From: Prochlorococcus sp. AG-409-F19
GTDB lineage: Bacteria; Cyanobacteriota; Cyanobacteriia; PCC-6307; Cyanobiaceae
Length of the DNA stretch: 64,000 nt
Direction: 5' to 3'
Assembly (NCBI GenBank): GCA_003215795.1
Contig: QCJV01000002.1
Span: 57,945 to 121,944 of the forward strand
Shown: positions 1 to 10,511 of the stretch, in pieces
Layout: the number at the start of each line of letters is the position of its first letter
Position numbering within the stretch: position 1 is the first letter of the stretch
Program-made: the position numbers and the translations under genes
The notes under the pieces: model-generated
The model's database searches: none
The model's input: only the letters and a program-made list of their open reading frames with translations
What the model was told of the DNA's origin: nothing

Positions 1-191
1 GGCCCCAATAAAGCAAGTCCATCATGTTCAGGGCCTGCTTCTAAATAACACCAATCAGGATCATCCCAGATAAGTTTCATTCCCAAACCCATGTAAAATT
101 TTTTTGCTCTGTCGACATTATGAACACGTATGGCAACATGTCCAAGTCTTCCGACATTCACAAAGCTGTTTTCTAAATTCTGCTCGGCCAT
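1..191 (-). CDS. VOC/glyoxalase-family protein (partial, runs off the window start)
   Basis: Minus-strand translation MAEQNLENSFVNVGRLGHVAIRVHNVDRAKKFYMGLGMKLIWDDPDWCYLEAGPEHDGLALLG... has the VOC/glyoxalase fold pattern; start codon at 191 (CAT 189-191). Confidence 0.8.
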   Translation of the reverse strand, partial: MAEQNLENSFVNVGRLGHVAIRVHNVDRAKKFYMGLGMKLIWDDPDWCYLEAGPEHDGLALLG

Positions 192-246
192 TATAGAAAA
201 TTTACGTAACTTGAATAAATTGAATCAGAGTCGATTTTACTGGTCC

Positions 247-1266
247 TCATTCAACCTTCTTCAGCCATGCTGCAGCATCACATGCGTGATAGGTCAAGAT
301 AAGATCAGCTCCAGCTCTTTTAAAGCTCAACAAAGTTTCTAAAACTACAGATCTTTCATCTATCCAACCCTTTTCTGCAGCGGCTTTAATCATTGAATAC
401 TCCCCGCTGACATTATATGCAGCAATAGGTAATTCAGATTCCTGTCTGAGCCTATAGATAATATCAAGATAAGCAAGTCCAGGCTTAACCATGAGAATGT
501 CAGAACCTTCTTGCTCATCTAATTGCGCTTCAGTAATAGCTTCTCTTGCATTAGCAGGATCCATTTGATAAGTGCTTTTATCCTTAGGTATTGGTTTTTC
601 ATTGAGAGATCTTGGTGCAGAATCAAGAGCTTCCCTGAACGGACCATAATAGGCTGATGAATATTTGGCTGTATAACTAATAATGCCCACATTCTCAAAA
701 CCTTCATCATCCAAAGATTCACGTATGGCACCAACACGTCCATCCATCATGTCACTAGGTCCGATCAAATCTGCTCCTGCCTCAGCTTGAACAATTGCTT
801 GTTTGCAAAGGTTTTCAATTGTCTCATCATTTAAAACAATTCCCTCGGCACTGACTATCCCATCATGGCCATCTATTGAATAAGGATCTAACGCAACATC
901 TGTCATGATTGTCATTTCTGGTAATTCTTTCTTCAAACGTCTAATAGCCTTTGGAATTAAACCATTCTCGTTAAAACACTCTTCGCCTGCTTCGGTTTTA
1001 AGAGCATCATCAACCTTAGGAAATAAGACAACACATCTAATACCTAAATTCCATGCTCTTATGACTTCTTCGACCAAGCCGTCCAAGGTCCACCGGTTTG
1101 CACCTGGCATGGCAACAATCTGTTCAATGTCATTCCCCTCATGAACAAATAAAGGGTAAATAAAATCAGACGCAGCTAAGCTGTTTTCTCTAACCATGCT
1201 TCTTAAAGCAGGTGTTCTACGAAGACGGCGAGGACGATAAGTTAGTTCCATATGGTCAAAAAACAA
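247..1266 (-). CDS. hemB: Delta-aminolevulinic acid dehydratase (porphobilinogen synthase)
   Basis: YRPRRLRRTPALRSMVRE, SDFIYPLFVHEG, MVKPGLAYLDIIYRLR and YNVSGEYSMIKAAA motifs. The true start may be the internal ATG at MELTYRPRR. Confidence 0.97.
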   Translation of the reverse strand: MFFDHMELTYRPRRLRRTPALRSMVRENSLAASDFIYPLFVHEGNDIEQIVAMPGANRWTLDGLVEEVIRAWNLGIRCVVLFPKVDDALKTEAGEECFNENGLIPKAIRRLKKELPEMTIMTDVALDPYSIDGHDGIVSAEGIVLNDETIENLCKQAIVQAEAGADLIGPSDMMDGRVGAIRESLDDEGFENVGIISYTAKYSSAYYGPFREALDSAPRSLNEKPIPKDKSTYQMDPANAREAITEAQLDEQEGSDILMVKPGLAYLDIIYRLRQESELPIAAYNVSGEYSMIKAAAEKGWIDERSVVLETLLSFKRAGADLILTYHACDAAAWLKKVE

Positions 1267-1293
1267 ATTAATTACTCATGATCGTAAAGCCTT

Positions 1294-2232
1294 TTATAAA
1301 CGAGCAGAATGAATCCAATCCTTTCGAGGATCAGAAATACTGAGCTCTCGTAATTGATTAAATAGATCAATCTCTTTAGAAGATAAACAAGAAGGAAAGC
1401 GCAATGCAAGAGTGAAAATCAAGTCTCCACGGCCATTATTGATAGGCCATCCCTTGTCTTGCAATCGTAAGCTTGACCCTGGCAAAGTCCTAGCAGGAAT
1501 AGTTAATTGAGTTTCACCATCTGGTGTCATAGCTGTAACAATTGAACCTAAAAGTAACTCATCATAAGAAACAGGTAATTCTGCTTTGAGCTGATCTCCA
1601 TCCAATTGCCATACCTTATGTTTTTCTACTTCGAGCTTGATTAATATATGCCCTCTTCGTCCAGTTCCAGGCTGCAAATTTCCTTTTCCTTTTACTCTAA
1701 GACGATTACCATTAACAACTCCTCGAGGAATTCTTACTTCCACTGGCTCCTCATTTACAAAAAGTGTTCGCTGGGTTCCCCAAAAAGCCTCTGAAAAAGT
1801 TATTTTCACTATAATTTGCACATCAAGATTTGCTGGTTTTCGAAATTCACTAAAAGACGAATTATAAGACTGAGTAAATCCTTCCATTCCTCTTTTACCA
1901 ACAAATCGTCCAAGAAGATCATTAACAAAATCATCAAAATTGCTATAACTTCCAAAATCAACCTTTAGATCATCTATTCCAGAACCAATACCTGAAGATT
2001 GATTCCAAAATTGTCCAAATTGTTCATATTTTCTTTTCTTCTGAGGATCAGATAAAACTTCATAGGCCTCATTAATTTCTTTGAATTTTTCCTCTGCTTT
2101 CTTTTTACCTGGATTTACATCAGGGTGAAACTTCCTCGCAAGCCTGCGAAAAGCACTTTTTATTTCATTCAAATTTGCATTCTTATGAACTCCAAGGATC
2201 TTGAAATAATCGCGGTAATCATCAGTCTTCAT
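1294..2232 (-). CDS. DnaJ-class (CbpA-like) co-chaperone
   Basis: N-terminal J domain with HPD (FHPDVNPGKKKAEEKFKEINEAYEVLSD) plus C-terminal DnaJ substrate-binding domain, no zinc-finger repeats. Confidence 0.92.
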   Translation of the reverse strand: MKTDDYRDYFKILGVHKNANLNEIKSAFRRLARKFHPDVNPGKKKAEEKFKEINEAYEVLSDPQKKRKYEQFGQFWNQSSGIGSGIDDLKVDFGSYSNFDDFVNDLLGRFVGKRGMEGFTQSYNSSFSEFRKPANLDVQIIVKITFSEAFWGTQRTLFVNEEPVEVRIPRGVVNGNRLRVKGKGNLQPGTGRRGHILIKLEVEKHKVWQLDGDQLKAELPVSYDELLLGSIVTAMTPDGETQLTIPARTLPGSSLRLQDKGWPINNGRGDLIFTLALRFPSCLSSKEIDLFNQLRELSISDPRKDWIHSARL

Positions 2233-2372
2233 AAGAATTTTGAATCGACTATAATTTGATGAAAATTGACTGAGAATACTAAAAATTGCAAAGAAAACCT
2301 CTCTGAAAAGAGCTTTTCAACCATAAAAAATCGAAACAAGTCACCTTAACAAGATAGGCTGCTAGGAAATAA

Positions 2373-4058
2373 ATGATTGAAGGAGTCTCTGAAGTGGCCC
2401 TAATTCATGGATTTCATCTCAAAAATGTCAGAGGTGATGTTCTAGGCGGACTTACCGCAGCAGTTGTTGCACTTCCACTAGCCTTAGCTTTTGGTAATGC
2501 TGCGCTTGGCCCAGGAGGAGCTATATACGGATTGTATGGAGCTGTTGTTGTAGGGTTTCTAGCTGCTTTATTTGGAGGGACTCCTGCCCAAGTAAGCGGC
2601 CCTACTGGGCCAATGAGCGTAACAGTTGCCAGTGTTGTGGCAGCCCTTGCAGCAGCAGGAGTGTCTGACAAGCTCTCTGCAGGTGAAATTTTACCGCTTG
2701 TAATGGCAGCAGTTGTTCTTGGTGGTTTATTTCAAATTATTTTTGGAATTTTAAAACTTGGCAAATACATAACACTTGTTCCCTACTCGGTTGTATCCGG
2801 TTTCATGTCAGGTATAGGTGTCATAATTATTTGTCTTCAAATTGGACCTCTTCTTGGAATTAGCACTAAAGGTGGAGTATTAGCATCCCTTTCAACTGTT
2901 GTCAGTGGATTTGAACCTAATGGTGCAGCAATAGGCGTAGCAGTAATGACCCTTGGGATAGTATTTTTAACTCCTAGAAAAATCAGCCAATGGGTACCAT
3001 CTCCGCTTCTAGCATTATTAATAGTTACACCTCTTTCACTGCTTCTTGGAATAGATTCAATAGATAGAATTGGTACGGCTGGCCCTATCCCAGAAGGACT
3101 TCCTTCCTTAACTCTTCCTAGCTTCACTCAATATGGTGGAATTATTTTAAAAGCAGGACTTGTTCTTGCTGCATTAGGTGCAATTGACTCTTTGCTTACA
3201 TCTCTTGTTGCAGACAATATTTCTCAAACTCGACATAACTCAGATAGAGAATTAATAGGTCAAGGCATCGGAAACGCAGTTGCAGGTTTATTTTCTGGTT
3301 TACCTGGTGCTGGGGCAACAATGCGAACTGTTATCAATGTCAAATCTGGAGGATCTACTCCTCTGTCTGGCATGGTTCATTCAATAGTACTTTTACTAGT
3401 TCTATTAGGAGCAGGACCTCTGGCTGAAAAGATCCCTGAGGCACTTCTTGCAGGAATTTTAATAAAAGTTGGACTGGATATTATTGATTGGGGATTCTTG
3501 CTCAGAGCTCATAAGCTATCTCTTAAAACTGCCACAGTGATGTATGGCGTACTATTAATGACAGTTTTTTGGGATCTAATTTCAGCGGTTTTAGTAGGCG
3601 TTTTTGTTGCAAATATGCTCACAATTGACTCAATCACTCAAACACAATTAGAGGGAATGGAAGAAGACAACCCACTAGAAAGTTCATCAGCTTATGATTT
3701 ACCTCTTCCTGAAGATGAACAAAAAATCTTAGAAAGTTGCTCAGGTGAAGTAATGTTATTTAGGCTAAAAGGGCCTCTAAGCTTTGGAGCAGCGAAGGGA
3801 ATTACTGAAAGAATGATGTTAATTAGAAATTATAAAATCTTGATTCTAGATATAACTGATGTACCGCGATTAGGAGTTACAGCAACATTAGCTATTGAAG
3901 ATATGATTCAAGAAGCTCAAGTAAGTTCAAGAAAAGCCTATGTTGCTGGTGCTACAGGAAGAGTGAAAGAGAGACTATCAAAATTTGGAGTTGAGGGTCT
4001 AATTTCTACAAGGAAAGAAGCTCTTCAAATAGCAAGTAATGAAATACAAAAAGCCTAA
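2373..4058 (+). CDS. bicA: SulP-family anion transporter with STAS domain, BicA-type bicarbonate transporter
   Basis: GDVLGGLTAAVVALPLALAFG...GPTGPMSVTVA SulP signature; C-terminal STAS-like domain (EVMLFRLKGPLSFGAAKGI...ILILDITDVPRLG). Adjacent to sbtA/sbtB. Confidence 0.85.
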   Translation: MIEGVSEVALIHGFHLKNVRGDVLGGLTAAVVALPLALAFGNAALGPGGAIYGLYGAVVVGFLAALFGGTPAQVSGPTGPMSVTVASVVAALAAAGVSDKLSAGEILPLVMAAVVLGGLFQIIFGILKLGKYITLVPYSVVSGFMSGIGVIIICLQIGPLLGISTKGGVLASLSTVVSGFEPNGAAIGVAVMTLGIVFLTPRKISQWVPSPLLALLIVTPLSLLLGIDSIDRIGTAGPIPEGLPSLTLPSFTQYGGIILKAGLVLAALGAIDSLLTSLVADNISQTRHNSDRELIGQGIGNAVAGLFSGLPGAGATMRTVINVKSGGSTPLSGMVHSIVLLLVLLGAGPLAEKIPEALLAGILIKVGLDIIDWGFLLRAHKLSLKTATVMYGVLLMTVFWDLISAVLVGVFVANMLTIDSITQTQLEGMEEDNPLESSSAYDLPLPEDEQKILESCSGEVMLFRLKGPLSFGAAKGITERMMLIRNYKILILDITDVPRLGVTATLAIEDMIQEAQVSSRKAYVAGATGRVKERLSKFGVEGLISTRKEALQIASNEIQKA

Positions 4059-4086
4059 GTAACAATTCTGAAAGTCTAATAAAACT

Positions 4087-5082
4087 ATGGAGACAAATCT
4101 TGTTCTTCAAAACGTACTTACACCGCCTGTCCTTTTCTTTTTCTTAGGGATAATTGCAGTAATTGTCCGATCAGATTTAGAAATCCCAGCACCGCTTCCT
4201 AAACTTTTCTCATTATATCTTCTTCTAGCAATAGGGTTCAAGGGAGGTATGGAGCTTGAGAAAAGTGGGTTTAGTGGGCAAGTCCTACCAACTGTGTTCG
4301 CAGCAATAGCAATGTCTTTGATAATTCCACTTATATGTTTTTCTATACTTAGACTAAAGCTTGATGTATTTAATGCTGCAGCAATTGCAGCAGCATATGG
4401 TTCAATAAGTGCCGTTACATTCATAACCGCAGAAAGTTTCTTAGAAAGTCAAAGTATCAACTTTGATGGTTTCATGGTTGCTGCACTTGCATTAATGGAA
4501 TCCCCAGCAATTATTGTTGGGCTATTACTTGTAAAACTTGCAGGCCCCCAAAATAGACCTAAGTCTAGAGAAATGAAATGGAGTTCCATTTTCCGAGAGT
4601 CAGTTCTTAATGGTTCTGTTTACTTACTACTTGGAAGTCTCCTTATTGGATTCTTAACAGCAGCACATAACCCAGGGGGAGTAGAAAAAATGCTACCTTT
4701 TACAGGAAAACTCTTTTACGGCGCAGAGTGTTTCTTTTTACTTGATATGGGAATAGTTGCAGCACAAAGATTACCTGGTCTAAAAAAGGCAGGTCCATTC
4801 TTAATTTTCTTTGCTGTCTTAATGCCACTTTTTAATGCCTTTTTGGGTGTATTTGTAGCTAGAGCTTTGCTTCTAGAGCCAGGTAATGCACTTCTATTTG
4901 CTGTACTTTGTGCTAGCGCATCTTATCTTGCAGTCCCAGCTGCCATGCGAATGACTGTTCCTGAAGCTAAAGCAAGTTATTATATTTCTACTACTCTAGG
5001 CCTTACATTTCCTTTTAATATTGTCATTGGAATACCTTTATATATGGGCCTTGTTAATAACATCATTCCCTCTGCAGGTTAA
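4087..5082 (+). CDS. sbtA: Sodium-dependent bicarbonate transporter, SbtA family
   Basis: VLTPPVLFFFLGIIAVIVRSDLEIPAPLPKLFSLYLLLAIGFKGG and GSISAVTFITAESFLE motifs; followed 4 nt later by a PII-like gene. Confidence 0.88.
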   Translation: METNLVLQNVLTPPVLFFFLGIIAVIVRSDLEIPAPLPKLFSLYLLLAIGFKGGMELEKSGFSGQVLPTVFAAIAMSLIIPLICFSILRLKLDVFNAAAIAAAYGSISAVTFITAESFLESQSINFDGFMVAALALMESPAIIVGLLLVKLAGPQNRPKSREMKWSSIFRESVLNGSVYLLLGSLLIGFLTAAHNPGGVEKMLPFTGKLFYGAECFFLLDMGIVAAQRLPGLKKAGPFLIFFAVLMPLFNAFLGVFVARALLLEPGNALLFAVLCASASYLAVPAAMRMTVPEAKASYYISTTLGLTFPFNIVIGIPLYMGLVNNIIPSAG

Positions 5083-5086
5083 ATAA

Positions 5087-5368
5087 ATGAAAAGATTGGA
5101 TCTTATTTTTAGTGAAAGGGAACTAGAAGCTATCTTGTCAGGACTTGAGTCTGCAGGTGTTCCTGGTTATACAGTTACAAAACATGCTACTGGGAGAGGA
5201 CCTGAGACTATAGTTTCAGAAGATATGGAGTTCTCTGGCCTTGGAGCAAATGCACATGTAATTGTTTTCTGTGAAGAAGAAATTATTAGTAACATAAGGG
5301 ATAATGTTAAATCAATTCTTAGTTACTATGGTGGTGTTGCTTACGTCTCAGAAGCAATTGAATTATAA
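5087..5368 (+). CDS. sbtB: PII-like SbtB-type regulator (93 aa)
   Basis: Short PII-like fold sequence (KRLDLIFSERELEAILSGLESAGVPGYTVTKHATGRG...), directly downstream of sbtA in the same orientation. Confidence 0.8.
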   Translation: MKRLDLIFSERELEAILSGLESAGVPGYTVTKHATGRGPETIVSEDMEFSGLGANAHVIVFCEEEIISNIRDNVKSILSYYGGVAYVSEAIEL

Positions 5369-5407
5369 AAAGTGAAGCTTGTTAATCTCAGTTTTTAGAA
5401 TTTTTTT

Positions 5408-6364
5408 CTAAGAATGAACCCAATCCACACGAATTGATTTACGACTATTTAAGTATCTATCGATAGCCATAGCAGCAATACATCCATCAGAGGCAGCAAC
5501 TACTGCTTGTTTAAAAGGAGTGTTTCTTATATCACCTATAGCCCAAACACCTTCAGAAGTTGTTGACATAAAGTCATCAACAACTACACCACCATCTTCT
5601 TTTAATGCAATTTGATCTCCCAAAAAATCAGTAATGGGCTTTGAACCACTCATGTAGACAAATACCCCTTCTACTTCCAACAATTGATTCTCTTCTTGAG
5701 AACGATTCTTCAAAAGAACTCCAGTTACTCCTGCATCACTTCCCTCAATTTTCATTAATCTCGTCTTACTCCAATGTTTAACATTCTCCTTATTAATCAA
5801 ATCGATCGCTTGGTGATCTTCTTCTTTAGGATCATTTGATGTAATCCAATGTACGGTTGATGCGAATTTTGTAAGTACTTGCGCTTCCTCTATAGCCTCT
5901 TTATTGACACCGACAACAGCAACCTCTCTTGATTTATAAAAAGCTCCATCACAAGTTGCACAGTAACTAACTCCTCTCCCAAGGAACTCAGCTTCACCCT
6001 TAAAGGATGCTGGCCTACCCATTGCACCACTAGCTACAACAAGAGCACGACCTTTAAATGTACCTTCTGGAGTAAAAACTGTCTTCCAATCACCACTGGC
6101 ATCTATGCCAAAAACCTGTGCTCGCCGATAGTCAGTACCATATTGAATAGCCTGATCTCTCATTAGTTCCAACAATTTCTCACCACTAATATCAGTAGGA
6201 ACACCAGGATAATTTGCAATTTGATGTGTAATAGCAAGCGCCCCTACTGAGGGGTTTTTATCGAGAATAACTGTTTTCAAATCTGCTCTGGATGTATAGA
6301 GAGCACAACTGCAACCAGCAGGTCCACCTCCAACTATCACCACATCAGTTTCAATTGTTTCCAA
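5408..6364 (-). CDS. Thioredoxin-disulfide reductase-like flavoprotein
   Basis: FAD GGGPAG motif, CATCDG redox-active motif (GVSYCATCDGAFYK), GDIRNTPFKQAVVAASDGCIAA. Confidence 0.88.
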   Translation of the reverse strand: METIETDVVIVGGGPAGCSCALYTSRADLKTVILDKNPSVGALAITHQIANYPGVPTDISGEKLLELMRDQAIQYGTDYRRAQVFGIDASGDWKTVFTPEGTFKGRALVVASGAMGRPASFKGEAEFLGRGVSYCATCDGAFYKSREVAVVGVNKEAIEEAQVLTKFASTVHWITSNDPKEEDHQAIDLINKENVKHWSKTRLMKIEGSDAGVTGVLLKNRSQEENQLLEVEGVFVYMSGSKPITDFLGDQIALKEDGGVVVDDFMSTTSEGVWAIGDIRNTPFKQAVVAASDGCIAAMAIDRYLNSRKSIRVDWVHS

Positions 6365-6627
6365 AATTTTTAACGCTCCTTTAAAATTTGTTGTTGCTTA
6401 AGGCAGCATAGAAGACTGATAAAGGGAAAAGGGGGCATAGGTTTTGAGTCAAAATCAATTAGCACGCCCCATTTAGGTCAATTTCAAACTGCATTTATTC
6501 ATTATGATGTCGTATATGAACAAGGACCAGATATCTAAATAGAATTAGAAAAAACAACAGGAGATAATTTTAAAAATCCTGCTTAAAGAGATCCTTTATG
6601 GAAATTTAAATTTCTCATATCTCCGTG

Positions 6628-6762
6628 ATGAGCAAATCGAGAAACAGTTTTCAAACAGCAAGCAATTTTTGGCTTCTACCATCTTTAATTGGTGGATCGC
6701 TAGCAATAGGATATGAAATTTCCCATAAAGCCTTTGAGAGACTTAAAAAAAATCAACCATAG
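6628..6762 (+). CDS. Candidate small protein (44 aa) with one hydrophobic segment
   Basis: ATG 6628 to TAG 6762: MSKSRNSFQTASNFWLLPSLIGGSLAIGYEISHKAFERLKKNQP. Not in the supplied ORF track; one hydrophobic helix and a basic C-terminus. Confidence 0.4.
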   Translation: MSKSRNSFQTASNFWLLPSLIGGSLAIGYEISHKAFERLKKNQP

Positions 6763-6850
6763 CCATAAATTCCTAAAAAAGAAATTGTTATGACAGCAAA
6801 CGTAAAACAATACAAGCAAAATTACTTTTCTAAAGCATTGAAAAATCGTC

Positions 6851-6907
6851 CCATCATTTAAGGCGTCTTAAATGATGGTTCTCTTAATGGTCAATTCTTT
6901 AAGAGAA
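6851..6907. repeat. Two tandem inverted repeats (12-bp perfect stem with 4-nt loop, then 9-bp stem with 11-nt loop)
   Basis: CCATCATTTAAG gcgt CTTAAATGATGG (6851-6878), then TTCTCTTAA tggtcaattct TTAAGAGAA (6879-6907). Confidence 0.8.
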
Positions 6908-7028
6908 TTTAGCTTCCAGTAAATAGCCTTGAATTGCTTTAGGTTTATATACGCATAGTAGAAAAATCAACTTAGGAAAATCATGCGACATCGAAAATCT
7001 TCTAAGATTCTGTTCTAAGTGCAGTAGA

Positions 7029-7346
7029 TTGATGACAACCTCTGAAACTTTGCTCAAAGCTGTTTTTAACCGCCTTAAAATTCGAATAGACAAGAATGTC
7101 ACATCTTCAGTCTCCGAAGCATCAGACTTTCTAAAAGTTGCGCCTGGTCGCATAAAAAAAGAATGGGATCTATTTAAAGAAGAAATTATTGAAGAAGCTG
7201 ATCGAATTAATGATAGGCAGAGTGAAGAAAAAAATATAAGGGCAGATACCTTACCAAAAAAACCTCCTAACACTCTTCAAAATAAAATTAATAAAATAAG
7301 AAAAGAAATTGGAAAGCTATCAATTCAAATTGAGGAGTTCAATTGA
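7029..7346 (+). CDS. Hypothetical protein (105 aa, charged, helical)
   Basis: ORF in the same orientation as the ubiB-family gene, with a TTGA stop/start overlap at 7343-7346. Confidence 0.7.
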   Translation: MMTTSETLLKAVFNRLKIRIDKNVTSSVSEASDFLKVAPGRIKKEWDLFKEEIIEEADRINDRQSEEKNIRADTLPKKPPNTLQNKINKIRKEIGKLSIQIEEFN

Positions 7347-9037
7347 TAATTCCAAGCTCAATAATCAAATTCGTACGTCAATATTTTCGTGCTATAAGAA
7401 TTTGGAAATCTGTAATAACATTATTATTTCTCTTGTGGCTCGACTCACAGAAATGGACTTATATAGGTGGCTTCTCTTATGAAAAAGAAAATATAAGACA
7501 ACAAATTAGGGCAAAGTGGCTTACAAAAGAATTGCTAAAACTAGGCTCGGCCTTCATAAAGCTTGGACAACTAATTTCAGCCAGGCCAGATGTATTAGCA
7601 AAAAGTTGGATAATAGAACTAGCAGGTTTACAAGATAGAGTCCCAGCATTTGGCTTTGGGACAGTTCAAGAAATTTTAGAAAAAGAGCTTGGAGAGAGAT
7701 GCAAAGAGATTGTCGATCTTGATGACAAGCCTATTGCAGCCGCCTCAATCGCACAGGTTCATAGAGCATGCCTAAGTAGCGGAAGAAAAGTCGTTTTAAA
7801 AATTCAGCGTCCAGGCTTAGAAACATTCTTCAAAGTAGATCTAGAGATAATGCAACAAGTCGCTTCGGTACTCCAAAAAAAGAAATCTTTGAGCAAAGGG
7901 CGTGACTGGGTTGCAATGGCTAGAGAATGCAAAAGGGTGTTATTAAAAGAACTTGATTTTCAAGTAGAAGCTCAATATGCCGCAAGATTTCGTCAGCAAT
8001 TCCTTGATGAACCAAACATCAAAGTGCCTGGGGTCATCTGGGAACTAAGCACAAAAAAAATTCTTTGCTTGGATTATGTACCAGGTATCAAAATAAATGA
8101 TAAAGCAGAAATTATTAAGAACGGGATAAATCCTTCTTCAATTGCAGAATTGGGGGCATCTAGCTATTTAAAACAACTCATTGAATTTGGTTTCTTTCAT
8201 GCAGACCCTCATCCTGGGAATCTAGCGGTTTCTGCAGATGGTTCCCTTATTTTTTACGACTTTGGAATGATGGGAACGATTTCCGATCGTTTAAAAAATG
8301 AACTTGGAAGTATGGTTAAGGCAGCTGCCCTTGGTGATGCAACTCAGCTTGTGAAAAAGCTACAAGAAGCGGGATTGCTTGCAAAAGGAATCGATTTAGG
8401 TCCGGTGAGAAGATTAGTCAGGATAATGTTAAAAGAAAGACTTACGCCGCCCTTTGACACAGATACAATAGAAAAATTATCTGTAGATCTCTATGAGTTA
8501 GTTTATGGTCAACCATTTAGGCTTCCTGTTGAGCTGATTTTTGTGATGAGAGCTCTATCTACTTTTGAAGGTGTAGGTAGAAGTCTTGATTCAAGCTTTA
8601 ATCTAATCGCAATAACAAAGCCATATCTAATTCCACTAATGACATCTAGTAATTCTAATCCAAATGATTTGATCAACGAAATAGGTCGTCAATTTGGTGA
8701 GCTAGGAAGCAAAGCAGTAGGGCTCCCAAAGCGTCTTGATGAAAACTTAGAACGACTAGAGCAAGGGGATCTCCAACTACAAATCAGACTTGGAGAATCT
8801 GACAGGCAACTGCGCCGAATGATCAATGCTCAACAATCAATGGGGCAATCAATACTATTGGGTTGCCTTGGCATTTCAGCAGCTCTTCTAGCCTCGGGCA
8901 ACAAAGCAATTTTCTCTTTATTGCCAATAGGCATAGCTTTCCCTATTTCTCTAAAATGGCTAAAATTGCAAATGAAGATCAGAAGAGACGAAAAACTTGA
9001 GCAACTACAAAGAAAAAATGAATCAAAAAATAATTAA
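7343..9037 (+). CDS. ABC1/AarF/UbiB atypical kinase family protein
   Basis: KLGSAFIKLGQLISARPDVL (KxGQ motif), AAASIAQVHRA, FGFFHADPHPGNLAV, YDFGMMG motifs. Confidence 0.93.
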   Translation: MIIPSSIIKFVRQYFRAIRIWKSVITLLFLLWLDSQKWTYIGGFSYEKENIRQQIRAKWLTKELLKLGSAFIKLGQLISARPDVLAKSWIIELAGLQDRVPAFGFGTVQEILEKELGERCKEIVDLDDKPIAAASIAQVHRACLSSGRKVVLKIQRPGLETFFKVDLEIMQQVASVLQKKKSLSKGRDWVAMARECKRVLLKELDFQVEAQYAARFRQQFLDEPNIKVPGVIWELSTKKILCLDYVPGIKINDKAEIIKNGINPSSIAELGASSYLKQLIEFGFFHADPHPGNLAVSADGSLIFYDFGMMGTISDRLKNELGSMVKAAALGDATQLVKKLQEAGLLAKGIDLGPVRRLVRIMLKERLTPPFDTDTIEKLSVDLYELVYGQPFRLPVELIFVMRALSTFEGVGRSLDSSFNLIAITKPYLIPLMTSSNSNPNDLINEIGRQFGELGSKAVGLPKRLDENLERLEQGDLQLQIRLGESDRQLRRMINAQQSMGQSILLGCLGISAALLASGNKAIFSLLPIGIAFPISLKWLKLQMKIRRDEKLEQLQRKNESKNN

Positions 9038-9056
9038 AGAGCAAGATTGAAACAAG

Positions 9057-10373
<1,317 letters not shown>

Positions 10374-10511
10374 TTATTAGATCTTATGAGCTCTAGGGCC
10401 CATTTACTTAGACTTTTTTAGGGTTTTGGCATTTGCTTGGCTTTTTCAAAAATGAAAACTACAGGCAAAATGGAGATAACTTCAAACTAAAAACTAAAGA
10501 CTTCCTGAAAC

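Noticed and set aside
130-342. 70-aa plus-strand ORF at the window start
   Set aside because: Overlaps the minus-strand VOC gene and the hemB 3' end; no protein features.
519-743. 74-aa minus-strand ORF within hemB in another frame
   Set aside because: Alternate-frame reading inside a clear hemB CDS.
6899-7273. 124-aa minus-strand ORF opposite the 105-aa hypothetical
   Set aside because: Hydrophobic shadow translation; the plus-strand ORF is stop/start-coupled to the ubiB-family gene and more plausible.
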